Assembly (NCBI GenBank): GCA_023399355.1
Contig: JAEWQC010000135.1
Span: forward strand, 26,372-90,371
Reading direction: 5' to 3'
Source: Bacillota bacterium
Lineage (GTDB): Bacteria > Bacillota > Clostridia > Acetivibrionales > DTU013
Length of the DNA: 64,000 nt
This document shows, piece after piece, positions 18,071 to 26,148 of the stretch (the stretch's first letter is position 1; every line of letters begins with the position of its first letter). The notes under the pieces are model-generated. The model worked only from the letters and a program-made list of their open reading frames with translations. It was not told the DNA's origin and ran no database searches. A program made the translations under genes and the position numbers.

Positions 18071-19546
18071 TTATAATATAAAATGCATTGTAACAATAGG
18101 ATCTTTAAAAATTGGGTCTGAAATTATTTCCAGTAATTCTTGATGATACTTATTCGAGGGCAAGTGTACAGCCCGTAGAGAATAATCTTCATCTGAAAAT
18201 GTGCCCCAGTTTTGCAAAGCCTGGAAACGTACTTGATTAGCTCCTACACTCTTTGCCATTAATACAAAATCTTTCATTTGTCTGAAATTATCTTTTTGGA
18301 TTACAAAACATAATCTATAAAACTCAATGGCTCCCTTGTCAAGCAATTCTCCCATAAAATAGAGATTTGACAACAGTGTCCGAAAGTCCCCTCCGCGCCT
18401 TAACCTTCCATAAACATCTGGAGTAACAGCATCTACCGATACATTAATATCTTTAATCATACCTTCTAAGTTATCCATTTCCGCCCATTCGTGGCTTGTA
18501 AGTAGATTACCGTTAGTCATTAATATTATTTTTAGCGATGGATATTCTTCTTTGTTTATTTTTGTAAGAATATGTCTATAGGACTTACTGGCAAAAGGAT
18601 CTCCTGATCCAGCAATATAAACAAGCTCTGCTTTTCTTAACAAGGGAAGTACTACCCGCTCCGTAGCTTCCTCAATCTTTATTAATTCTTCACCCTTATA
18701 GATTCTATGTTCCGATCTGCAACTAGGACATGACAGATTACATGATATATCATATGATAAATTAATTATTTGGGGCATTCCAGGCAAATATGTATTAGGA
18801 TATAATGACATATATTTACTTTCTTCATCTGTTTTTTTATTCAATTTCCGCATATTATCATTTTCCGATAATATACTGGCTATAAATGGGCAGGACAATT
18901 TCCCGCAATATCTATATGATCCATCATATAAAGAGTTTCTAACAGAAATCGAACTGTCAGAATTCCAAATATCATCAATCTCATTGTTGTATATGTTCCC
19001 TATAGAAGTTCGCATCCATACTGCACAGCAAGGATGTACATATCCGCCAACAAGTATTTCAAAATTAGTAAATGGTAAATGGCAAAAATAATCCTTCAGT
19101 TCAAATCCAACATCTTTGCCTTTCCCAAATTTCATATAAAATTTAGCTCGGAAAATGATATCCTGCAATCGAAGATCATTCGGATGAATATGTCGGATCT
19201 TTTCCAGTATACTAATAGGCTCGTAATAATTTCCATCAACTAATAAGAGCTCACATAAAATATAAATTCCACAAATAATTTTCTTATTATAAGGATCTTT
19301 GTTACCAGTAGCAAATATGTAAAAGTAATCAACTAATTTCTTTGTCAATTCAGGGTGCAAGATAAGCTGTTGATGAATTAAAGACAATATCCTGGGGTCA
19401 ACTGAAAGTTCAGGTGACTCATTTTCATAAAAATGAATAAGGCAATCACATAATTCAAATATATAATTATCCAACAACGAATTATCTGAAACATTTTGTA
19501 AATAATTGAGCAGATCAACGCTCCAGCAACTGGTATTTCCAGGCAT
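18071..19546 (-). CDS. radical SAM protein with an N-terminal SPASM-like cluster
   Basis: 491 residues. Residues 1-150 are helical and TPR-like. Residues about 155-222 resemble a SPASM segment (HPCCAVW, GNIYNNEIDDIWNS, then Cys214 and Cys219), with Cys positions fit to bind an extra 4Fe-4S cluster. The radical SAM core comes after it, with CNLSCPSC (Cys269, 273, 276), IAGSGDPF and ILMTNGNL. SPASM is normally C-terminal to the core, so this order is unusual. GGAGGAGAA precedes the ATG. It lies 84 bases after the phosphatase gene at the end of the NeuA-NeuB operon, so it may alter a sugar or a flagellin side chain. The substrate is unknown. Confidence 0.8.
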   Translation of the reverse strand: MPGNTSCWSVDLLNYLQNVSDNSLLDNYIFELCDCLIHFYENESPELSVDPRILSLIHQQLILHPELTKKLVDYFYIFATGNKDPYNKKIICGIYILCELLLVDGNYYEPISILEKIRHIHPNDLRLQDIIFRAKFYMKFGKGKDVGFELKDYFCHLPFTNFEILVGGYVHPCCAVWMRTSIGNIYNNEIDDIWNSDSSISVRNSLYDGSYRYCGKLSCPFIASILSENDNMRKLNKKTDEESKYMSLYPNTYLPGMPQIINLSYDISCNLSCPSCRSEHRIYKGEELIKIEEATERVVLPLLRKAELVYIAGSGDPFASKSYRHILTKINKEEYPSLKIILMTNGNLLTSHEWAEMDNLEGMIKDINVSVDAVTPDVYGRLRRGGDFRTLLSNLYFMGELLDKGAIEFYRLCFVIQKDNFRQMKDFVLMAKSVGANQVRFQALQNWGTFSDEDYSLRAVHLPSNKYHQELLEIISDPIFKDPIVTMHFIL

Positions 19547-19630
19547 TATTTTCTCCTCCTCTTTTAATGCATTACTGACCCGTAAAGTATATGTCCTATT
19601 AAGACAATCGGTGATTTTAAAATAATATAA

Positions 19631-20227
19631 TCATAGCTGACAATGAACTGATTCAAGAGACTTCGCTGCCGGGTCAATACAAAATATCTCGTTATTTTTC
19701 TGTTTTTTTTGCATGATCTCATCATGGGTAAGGTCAAGAAATAAACCTGCAAGAACCTTGTTTACCGTTTCATGCGCAATAATCAGCACTGGTCTTGTCA
19801 AATCCATCATTTTAACGGCTCGGCTCACTCTTATTGCGATATCGGCATATGATTCACCGCCCGGCCATTTGATATTCCATTTATCGCCTGCATCTCTCCC
19901 GCTAAAAAAGTCGGGAAAGATATTTTTCGCCTCATTCAATGATAGTCCCTCGCACTTGCCATGATCGCACTCCACCAGATCATCCATGTAAATAACGGGA
20001 AGCCCAATTATTTCCGAGATGATATCGGCGCTTTGACGGCATCTTTCCAGCGGACTGGAGTAGATAACAGAAATACCAAAGTCGCCAAGCAGCCCGCCAA
20101 TGCTGCGTAAATTTCGGATGCTTTCAGGTAACAGGGAAGAATTCAATCTGCCCTGAAGTTTTCCCTGAGCATTCCATTGTGTCCTGCCATGGCGCATGAT
20201 GCATATTATTGTATTATGGTTCAACAT
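19631..20227 (-). CDS. histidine phosphatase-family protein in the NeuAB operon
   Basis: 198 residues from an ATG at 20227 that overlaps the last codons of the NeuB gene. RHGRTQWN at about 11-18 carries the phospho-acceptor His. SSPLERCRQSA has the second Arg, VECDHGKCEG follows, and IIAHETV holds the second His. The protein is of the small phosphoglycerate mutase-like type. Since it sits between NeuB and a radical SAM gene, it could remove phosphate from a sugar phosphate intermediate such as a nonulosonate 9-phosphate. That is inference; a general phosphatase is equally possible. Confidence 0.8.
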   Translation of the reverse strand: MLNHNTIICIMRHGRTQWNAQGKLQGRLNSSLLPESIRNLRSIGGLLGDFGISVIYSSPLERCRQSADIISEIIGLPVIYMDDLVECDHGKCEGLSLNEAKNIFPDFFSGRDAGDKWNIKWPGGESYADIAIRVSRAVKMMDLTRPVLIIAHETVNKVLAGLFLDLTHDEIMQKKQKNNEIFCIDPAAKSLESVHCQL

Positions 20228-21140
20228 GAATTTCACTATTCCGTTTAATATATTTTGTTCCGTAATGTCCTGCAAGCAAAAAATCACTTTCAATCTTGCT
20301 CATACCAAAATACGAGTTCATGGACTCCACAGGTAAGTGATCCTTATAAGCTAATAGCTCATCCAAAGATGTCGCTTTATTTGCAATTTGTATCAATTCG
20401 CTGTATTCGTCCGGTTCAAGACTGCAATCTATATGATGTGAGAATGTGGCTCTCGAGACACAGAAATGCCTTTCAATCATTTTCGCGCCAAGTCCAATTG
20501 CAACCAGGCTTGGAATATATCCTTCCTCATGCCCTGAATACCCTATCTCTATATTGGAAGATGAAAATAAACGGATTAGTTCGGGAATGTTTCCAAGGCG
20601 TAAATTTTCCGAATTACATGGATATTCTGATACACAGTGTAATACGGTTAACTTTCTAAACGGTGCGAGCCTGTTAAGAATCATCTCGATTTCTTCAACA
20701 GTTGAACCTCCAACAGAAATAACAATTTCCTTGCTTTTTGGTACATTGGCCAAAACAGCCGAAACAAATCCGGAATTTCTTATGTTTACAGAGGCGATCT
20801 TATAACTGTCGAGATCAAATTTAAGCAGGAAATCCAATGAGGGAATATCCTGCGCCGTAGCAAACCATGGTATGTCTTGAGCCTTGCAGGATTTATCAAA
20901 TCTGGCGAAATCGTATTCATCAAACTCGAAGGTTTCCCTGTATTCGGCGTATGTCTTTCCATATGGGCTTTCATAAGGGGTATTTAATTTCTCAGGAGTA
21001 TAAAAAGAATAAACATCCTTTTTCTGCATTTTTATTAGCGAACAACCAGCTTTTGCAGCCTTGTTAACCATTTTCATCAACAGGTTAAAGTTACCGATGT
21101 GGTTAATGGTAAACTCTGCAACAAATCGAATCCCGTCCAT
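20214..21140 (-). CDS. neuB: NeuB-family nonulosonic acid synthase lacking the SAF domain
   Basis: 308 residues. The NeuB barrel is recognisable: FVAEFTINHIGNFNLLMKMV, SLIKMQ, FATAQDIPSLDFL, IASVNIRN, ISVGGSTVEEI, HCVSEYPC, IGYSGHEEGY and the late HHIDCSLEPDEYSEL. These enzymes condense phosphoenolpyruvate with a hexosamine or deoxy-sugar to make sialic, legionaminic or pseudaminic acid. Usual members are about 340 residues with a C-terminal antifreeze-like SAF domain; here nothing like SAF follows residue 250. It starts 3 bases after the CMP-sugar synthetase gene. Which nonulosonate is made cannot be told, as no epimerase or dehydratase gene for the precursor is in the window. Confidence 0.85.
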   Translation of the reverse strand: MDGIRFVAEFTINHIGNFNLLMKMVNKAAKAGCSLIKMQKKDVYSFYTPEKLNTPYESPYGKTYAEYRETFEFDEYDFARFDKSCKAQDIPWFATAQDIPSLDFLLKFDLDSYKIASVNIRNSGFVSAVLANVPKSKEIVISVGGSTVEEIEMILNRLAPFRKLTVLHCVSEYPCNSENLRLGNIPELIRLFSSSNIEIGYSGHEEGYIPSLVAIGLGAKMIERHFCVSRATFSHHIDCSLEPDEYSELIQIANKATSLDELLAYKDHLPVESMNSYFGMSKIESDFLLAGHYGTKYIKRNSEIHVEP

Positions 21141-21143
21141 TTT

Positions 21144-21797
21144 TTATCCTCTCCGGTTCATATGCCTTGCTATCAGTTCCGCAAACTCATAATCCTGGGC
21201 AGTGTCAATATCAGATGCTTCAAATTTATCGACTTCAAAAATATATGGCTTCTTTCCAATCCGGCAATTTTGCTTAGTTGCAACTTCTTTCCTAAAAATG
21301 TAGAAACCATTCGTTTCAACCAAGACGGGAGCAATATCTTGTGTTCTTGGGATGTCGTCAATGTCATAGTTTAGCGGCTTGTTTCCAAACCAACACAGGC
21401 TTTGGATACGTTCGACACAAAAAGCTGAATCAAAGCCTTCATACTTTACCTTGTTGAGGGCCGTCTCTATGGATGCGGATCTTAAAAATGGCGACGTCAC
21501 ATGCGTTAATATATAAATGTCAGCTTCCACGCTCTGAATAAAGCTATGAACGATTTCCATGGTCTTTACCTGATTTCCATCAAGGGAAGAGTCCCGTTTC
21601 AGAAACCTGATTGGTGCAGGCAGATACTCCCTAATACTCTCATCACTACAAAATACATAGCGTTCATCTATTCCATTCACAGCAGATATCGCAGAGAAAG
21701 CATAGTCGCAAACCCGCATATCACCAAGCGGCAGCAAGTTCTTTCCCGGTAGCCGTTGATTGTTTAACTTGATAGGTATATAAGCCACAACTTTCAC
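21144..21797 (-). CDS. CMP-nonulosonic acid cytidylyltransferase (NeuA/PseF-like)
   Basis: 217 residues from a GTG at 21797 that AGAGGTG precedes by six bases. The family begins with VVAYIPIKLNNQRLPGKN, exactly what follows this start. The longer open frame upstream (to 21935) encodes a piece of an IspD-like protein and is not part of this enzyme. Motifs include the nucleotide loop (IKLNNQRLPGKN), THVTSPFLR and ETNGFYIF. The product activates a nonulosonate with CTP for transfer to a glycan or flagellin. It is the first intact gene of the leftward neuA-neuB-phosphatase-radical SAM operon. A SigD-like promoter lies 275 bases upstream. Confidence 0.8.
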   Translation of the reverse strand: MKVVAYIPIKLNNQRLPGKNLLPLGDMRVCDYAFSAISAVNGIDERYVFCSDESIREYLPAPIRFLKRDSSLDGNQVKTMEIVHSFIQSVEADIYILTHVTSPFLRSASIETALNKVKYEGFDSAFCVERIQSLCWFGNKPLNYDIDDIPRTQDIAPVLVETNGFYIFRKEVATKQNCRIGKKPYIFEVDKFEASDIDTAQDYEFAELIARHMNRRG

Positions 21798-21950
21798 GCC
21801 AACACCTCTTTCATCATGAATAAGAAAAATGTTCTCTTCTTTGCAGACGTTAACCGAAGCTTTAAGTCCGTTATTTATGGATACGCGGCCAGCGTTGCCT
21901 TCCGGCACTTTCAGGGTACCTTTTTGATTACACACAATACTGAAGAACTC
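21798..21950 (-). pseudogene. remnant of an IspD/TarI-like cytidylyltransferase gene
   Basis: The reading frame in front of neuA encodes SINNGLKASVNVC and KEENIFLIHDERGV, which match SIYNGLKALENVC and KAEDIVLIHDGVRP of the intact IspD-like gene at 28.7-29.4 kb. By eye the DNA is about 77% identical over some 80 bases, with a one-base indel that breaks the frame. Everything 5' and 3' of this piece of the gene is gone, but a promoter-like region shared with the intact gene survives at 22072-22098. Confidence 0.75.
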
Positions 21951-22071
21951 TAGTCTGGAGTCATAATGTCATATCCGCATTCTCTGCTAAATTCCTTTAT
22001 TCGTCTAGAACGTAGGTTTCTCCAAATATCATTATTGACACTTTGGCATTAGCTTATAAACACTCATTTAT

Positions 22072-22098
22072 ATATCGGAATAAATCGATAAAACTTAA
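22072..22098 (-). promoter_or_regulatory. SigD-like promoter upstream of the IspD remnant and neuA
   Basis: On the minus strand: TTAA, 16 bases, CCGATAT. The spacing and -10 equal those of the hag promoter. The flanking bases (GAGTTAAGTTTTATC) are shared with the promoter of the intact IspD-like gene, so the site was probably duplicated with it. Confidence 0.6.
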
Positions 22099-22203
22099 CT
22101 CTTAGTTTGCTAAAACAATCCCAAAAACAATCAAAGTCATACCACAAGGCATGCGACGAAGATCGGATAAACGGAAGTGTCAAAAATGCCATAAGCACAC
22201 AAC

Positions 22204-22251
22204 AAAAACATCGCCCGCGTTCAAAGTACAATGAACGCGGGCGATGTTTTT
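22204..22251. terminator. strong bidirectional terminator
   Basis: A perfect 20-bp stem (core CATCGCCCGCGTTCA) with an 8-base loop, ending in A5/T5-7 on either side. It should stop transcription leaving the Ig-like surface protein gene on the minus strand. It would equally block plus-strand transcription. Confidence 0.9.
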
Positions 22252-22301
22252 TTGCTATTTGTCAGATGTTCATCCGACCTACGCATCGAAACTGAACATC
22301 A

Positions 22302-23912
22302 TCATGGTGTTACGTTAATGTAGAAGGTATGTGTTGAATTATCTGACAATGTCATAACAAACGACTTCATTACGGCAGTTGTCCTTCTTAACAGATTGGT
22401 CGAGCTGGTCTTAACAAATACAAGATTATCACCGGAAATCGTATATTCGCCTGAATCAACCGTAACACTTCCGTTCATTACAATGCTAGTAATAGTCAGG
22501 CCTTTAAAATAGAACGGAATGGGTAGATTAACTGCTGAGGCAGTGGAGCTGGTAATTGCCTGTGCCGAAGTCAAATTGGCTAAGGTTACAGCACTACCAG
22601 TGACAATAAAGCCTGCTGTGGTGTATACCGGATTAATTGTAATCTGCAAGGTTCCATTTATACTGGAGTCGCTATTGGATGTTGCCTTAACGGTTACTGA
22701 TCCGGGACCGGTTGCAGTAAGCAGTCCGCCGCTCGTTGTTATTGTAGCCGCTCCGGTGCCATTTGTCACACTCCAGGTTACGCTCTTGTCTGATGCATCA
22801 TCAGGTGCAACGTTCGCAGTCATCTGCAGCGTGCTGCCGTTATTTACACTAATCGCTGAAGCAGTTACCGTTATGCCGGTTACAGCCACAGTCGCAGCGG
22901 TTATTGTGATTTCCTGGGTTCCAACTACACTGCTGCCATCATTGGCTGTTGCCTTAACGGTTACCGTACCGACGCCTGTTGCAGTAAGTGCGCCGCCCGT
23001 AGTGATCGTAGCGGAGCCTGAACCATTTTCAACGCTCCATGTCACAGTTTTGTTTGTCGCATTCGCAGGTGTAATGTCCGCAGTCATCTGCATCGTGTCT
23101 CCGTTAACCATAGTGATTGCAGAAGACGTTACTGCTATAGCAGTTACAGGTTTAGCCGTTTTTAGCTGATTAAAGCCGTCCGTGATATAAGAACTGTTAT
23201 CCGTGTAATTTTTATAGGTAGTAGCGCTCAATGCAGTCAAAGTGTATGCGCCGCCGATTGATATGTCACCATCTTTCCAGTCCGCATAGGTATTCATCTT
23301 GGCGTAGAACTGGAAAGCAGCAACTCCTTTATTATTTATTGCAAGGGCAGCACCGGTAGTATCCGTGTCTGTTGCTTTATCCAGTGCGAACGCAAGAGAA
23401 GCCTTTTTGTCTGTAGTGTTAAAAGCTGCCAACGCTGCAGACGTGGAGGAGTATGTACCTTTTGCGGTAATAGAGCCGGATGTCGTAGTAAAACTGATGG
23501 CACCGCCAGTGATCCCTGTTGCACCGAGAGCTGCGAAATAGATATCCTTGGTTGTTACTTCGGTATCATAAGGCGATAATGTTGACGGGTCACCAATAAC
23601 GGTTACGCTGCTTGATGTCGTTGATAGCGTAAGGTCAACCGCAACCTTTACAGGGGTTTTAGTCTTGTTGATAAAAAAATAATCCGTTGTGGCAACCTGG
23701 CTGCCGGAGATGACGTTGAGTTCCAGAGGGTCAAGTGCAAAGTCAAGATTCATCGGTACAACGACACTTGGTGTTACGTCATCTACAGTGCTGTCACCGG
23801 TAATGGTGTTAGTCGTCTGGTCAGCAAATGCTGTGATGGGAAGAGAAATTACAAGCACTAGAACTGCTAACAAAGCAGCTAAGGTTTTGAATGCTTTCTT
23901 CGTTTTTTTCAT
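22302..23912 (-). CDS. secreted surface protein with two Ig-like (Big_2) domains
   Basis: 536 residues. A signal peptide of about 30 residues ends in ITAFA. Residues about 35-245 form a domain shared with the 28.5-kb surface protein (MNLDFALDPLELNVISGSQ, DYFFINKTKTPVKV, WKDGDISI). Two Big_2-type repeats follow at about 258-337 and 345-428, each with AI-V-x-NG-T-QMTA and VTWSV-NG motifs. A C-terminal beta-rich region lies at about 435-536. There is no LPXTG, S-layer homology or dockerin sequence. It is probably a surface or matrix subunit displayed or secreted by the cell. AGAGGAG ten bases upstream supports the ATG. A strong terminator follows. Confidence 0.8.
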   Translation of the reverse strand: MKKTKKAFKTLAALLAVLVLVISLPITAFADQTTNTITGDSTVDDVTPSVVVPMNLDFALDPLELNVISGSQVATTDYFFINKTKTPVKVAVDLTLSTTSSSVTVIGDPSTLSPYDTEVTTKDIYFAALGATGITGGAISFTTTSGSITAKGTYSSTSAALAAFNTTDKKASLAFALDKATDTDTTGAALAINNKGVAAFQFYAKMNTYADWKDGDISIGGAYTLTALSATTYKNYTDNSSYITDGFNQLKTAKPVTAIAVTSSAITMVNGDTMQMTADITPANATNKTVTWSVENGSGSATITTGGALTATGVGTVTVKATANDGSSVVGTQEITITAATVAVTGITVTASAISVNNGSTLQMTANVAPDDASDKSVTWSVTNGTGAATITTSGGLLTATGPGSVTVKATSNSDSSINGTLQITINPVYTTAGFIVTGSAVTLANLTSAQAITSSTASAVNLPIPFYFKGLTITSIVMNGSVTVDSGEYTISGDNLVFVKTSSTNLLRRTTAVMKSFVMTLSDNSTHTFYINVTP

Positions 23913-24052
23913 TTCTTCATGTCTCCTCTACAATAATTTTTTAGTTGTTTATGTTATCCATCCTAGCATTGCTGTGCAGCTAATATTCCAAAGACATACG
24001 ACTATAGCAGTACAGTAAGCTGCGATGTATTAGCATCGGAACTGTTTAAAAA

Positions 24053-24580
24053 TCACTTTTTTACAATCAGCGTGATATTAAAGCCCATGTTGCTTTCAAC
24101 TTCCTTTCCATTCTCATCTGTCATGTGGATAGACACAACAGCAGGATACGTTCCCTTTTCCAGTTCCTTGTCCAATTTTATTTCCTCAAGCTGCGTGCCC
24201 AAAGGTATCTCGGATGAAGTATACACAAGTTCCTTCGTATCTTTCAGCGTTACGGTAAATGAAAACGGATAGTTGTTAGAAGCCGAATTGCCCATCACGG
24301 CGTTGGTGGATGCGGATTTCCCATCCGGGAATTCCCAGGTTGTGTTCATATGGGTTTCAAACATCCCCTTCGCCACCTTATTATTGATGTCAGCCTGGAT
24401 GCTGGCAAGATTGCCCTTATTGATTACCTTAACCGCACTGGGATCTGTTTTCGGTACCCTTAGCAACAAAATGGCAATGACTACAGCGGCGCATATAATC
24501 ACAAGAGAACCCAGTATCAGGATAACATGCTTGGTTGTCAGCCCTTTCGCGGCTACAGTTGATTTTTTTTTGTTCGGCAT
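24053..24580 (-). CDS. membrane-anchored protein with an exported beta domain
   Basis: 175 residues. A short basic cytoplasmic start (MPNKKKSTVAAKGLTTK) leads to one membrane helix at about 19-41. The rest is an exported domain of about 130 residues with a beta-sandwich-like pattern (YPFSFTVTLKDT, LVYTSSEIPLGT, GTYPAVVSIHM). I do not recognise the family. It lies 140 bases upstream of the Ig-like surface protein gene on the same strand. A role as its anchor or partner is inference from position. Confidence 0.65.
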   Translation of the reverse strand: MPNKKKSTVAAKGLTTKHVILILGSLVIICAAVVIAILLLRVPKTDPSAVKVINKGNLASIQADINNKVAKGMFETHMNTTWEFPDGKSASTNAVMGNSASNNYPFSFTVTLKDTKELVYTSSEIPLGTQLEEIKLDKELEKGTYPAVVSIHMTDENGKEVESNMGFNITLIVKK

Positions 24581-25197
24581 TTTATAATCTCCTCATACTA
24601 ATATCTTTTGCAAAGGCTTTGAATAAAAGTTCCCAGTTACAAGCATCAATAATCCTATCTCGGCTTAATGGAAATCACCATAAAACTTATCATTCCATTT
24701 TTTCCTTATTCGGCTCCTGCGTATCGTTATTATTCAAGTACTGAAGGCGCTTTCGGAATTTTGTCCTATGGGCTATGCTTCGGAAGAAGGATGCGGTTGT
24801 GATACAAACTTCGAAAACCCATCTCTTGGGGATGACTCCAAATACAATGAGATAGAAGTGACTCGTTCAAATCTGATTCATCTCCTTCCGTGGATGACGC
24901 CGATTCCTGTGAATTTTACCATCGCTAATCCAATTCTGATTCATCTCCTTCCATGGCGACAATCTAGAATTGCAGTTTTCAAATAGTATTATTTAATAAT
25001 CTAATAATAGCTTTTGAGCGTTCATTAATTATATCGGGAAAATACACAATAGACTTAACTTTAAATTTTAAAATCAAGAAAGATTTTTATTACCCAGGAT
25101 TTCTTGAATGAAGAAACCCAATTGCAAACAACAGAAAATTCATAGACAAAACCATGTAAATATTATAAAATATATATAAAGTAAAGGATGTGGACTA
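24581..25197. other. 617-base gap with an in-frame direct repeat and gene-like debris
   Basis: It holds the upstream regions of two diverging genes. In the middle lies an ATG frame on the plus strand (24768-24986, 72 codons). It includes an 18-base perfect direct repeat (TCTGATTCATCTCCTTCC at 24872 and 24935, 63 bases apart, so in frame). I recognise no protein family and no riboswitch. The last 200 bases are very A+T rich and should carry the promoter of the acyltransferase gene. Confidence 0.4.
24872..24952. repeat. 18-base perfect direct repeat, period 63
   Basis: TCTGATTCATCTCCTTCC occurs at 24872-24889 and again at 24935-24952. On the minus strand the unit contains GGAAGGAGATGA, a ribosome-site-like sequence touching an ATG. 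It may be a trace of a decayed repetitive gene. Confidence 0.6.
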
Positions 25198-26076
25198 ATG
25201 AATTTCTCAGTCATTGAGAATAACCTTTATAATGTAATTTTATCTGGCCACAGTGAGTTTATTATTTATCCTTTTGGTGAATCCGGATTCCTTACAAAAC
25301 AAATTCTTAATCAGCAATACGGAATACAGGAAAAATACATAATTGATAAAAAGTTCAGCTTTTTTAATAGACAAATAAAAAATGTTGATTTCCTGGATAC
25401 AATAAACTGCAAAAATTACGTATTTCTAGTAGCTTCAACTAATTACCACAATGAGATAGAATCTATTTTGTTATCTAAGCAAATCCCAAAAAACAATATA
25501 ATAAACGTATTGCATAAAGATAACAGCAATAAACAATTAAACTATGTGGGGATTAAATCATATGGGCCTTTAGCGTATGAATATAATCCATTGATTGAAA
25601 GCATCGGAGCATTTTGTTCATTTGCATCAGGTACATGCGCAGTACCTAATCATATATTAAATGCAGTTACAAATCATGGCTTCTTATTTTCATTTGGAAA
25701 AGACAATTCAAAAAGAAATCCGGATTTGGTTTTAGTTGATAATCAAAAGTATAATTTATTTGAAGAAAAAGTTAATAAAAAGGTAAAGATAGGTAATGAT
25801 GTATGGCTGGGTCAAAATGTAATTATTACTTCCGGCGTTACCATAGGAAATGGTGTTATAGCTGGAGCCGGTGCGGTGATTACTCGTAACGTACCTGACT
25901 ATGCAGTTGTTGTCGGAGTACCGGCAAAAATAGTTAAATATAGGTTTACTCGAGACCAAATAAAGAAATTAAACGAAATAAAATGGTGGGATTGGGATCT
26001 GGATAAAATCAGGGATTGTTATAATGATTTCTTTGATATAGATTTTTTCATAAATAAACATTTCAAAGAATGCTGA
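25198..26076 (+). CDS. left-handed beta-helix acyltransferase with Rossmann-like N-terminus
   Basis: 292 residues. Residues about 15-105 are a Rossmann-like module (EFIIYPFGESGFLTKQIL). Residues about 130-250 are a CatB/WbbJ-type hexapeptide acetyltransferase, with IESIGAFCSFASG, NHGFLFS, the hexapeptide turns IGNDVWLGQNVIITSGVTIG, and VVGVPAKIVKYRF. A short tail, rich in aromatic and charged residues (KWWDWDLDKI), closes it as in many polysaccharide O-acetyltransferases. The gene is visibly richer in A+T than its neighbours, suggesting recent arrival. AAAGGATG precedes the ATG. It stands alone and meets the methyltransferase gene tail to tail. It probably acetylates a surface or flagellar sugar. 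Confidence 0.8.
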   Translation: MNFSVIENNLYNVILSGHSEFIIYPFGESGFLTKQILNQQYGIQEKYIIDKKFSFFNRQIKNVDFLDTINCKNYVFLVASTNYHNEIESILLSKQIPKNNIINVLHKDNSNKQLNYVGIKSYGPLAYEYNPLIESIGAFCSFASGTCAVPNHILNAVTNHGFLFSFGKDNSKRNPDLVLVDNQKYNLFEEKVNKKVKIGNDVWLGQNVIITSGVTIGNGVIAGAGAVITRNVPDYAVVVGVPAKIVKYRFTRDQIKKLNEIKWWDWDLDKIRDCYNDFFDIDFFINKHFKEC

Positions 26077-26148
26077 CATACTTCTTACCTAATACAATAA
26101 AAGCCAATCATTAAATGAATCCGGCACATACAACTTTTCACTGATTAC

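Noticed and set aside
21798..21935. N-terminal extension of the NeuA-like enzyme
   Set aside because: The extension matches an IspD-like protein rather than NeuA, and a GTG with a good ribosome site at 21797 gives the normal NeuA start.
22519..23169. 216-codon plus-strand frame rich in Val/Ala
   Set aside because: It mirrors the Thr/Val/Ala-rich Ig-like repeats of the minus-strand surface protein and has no independent support.
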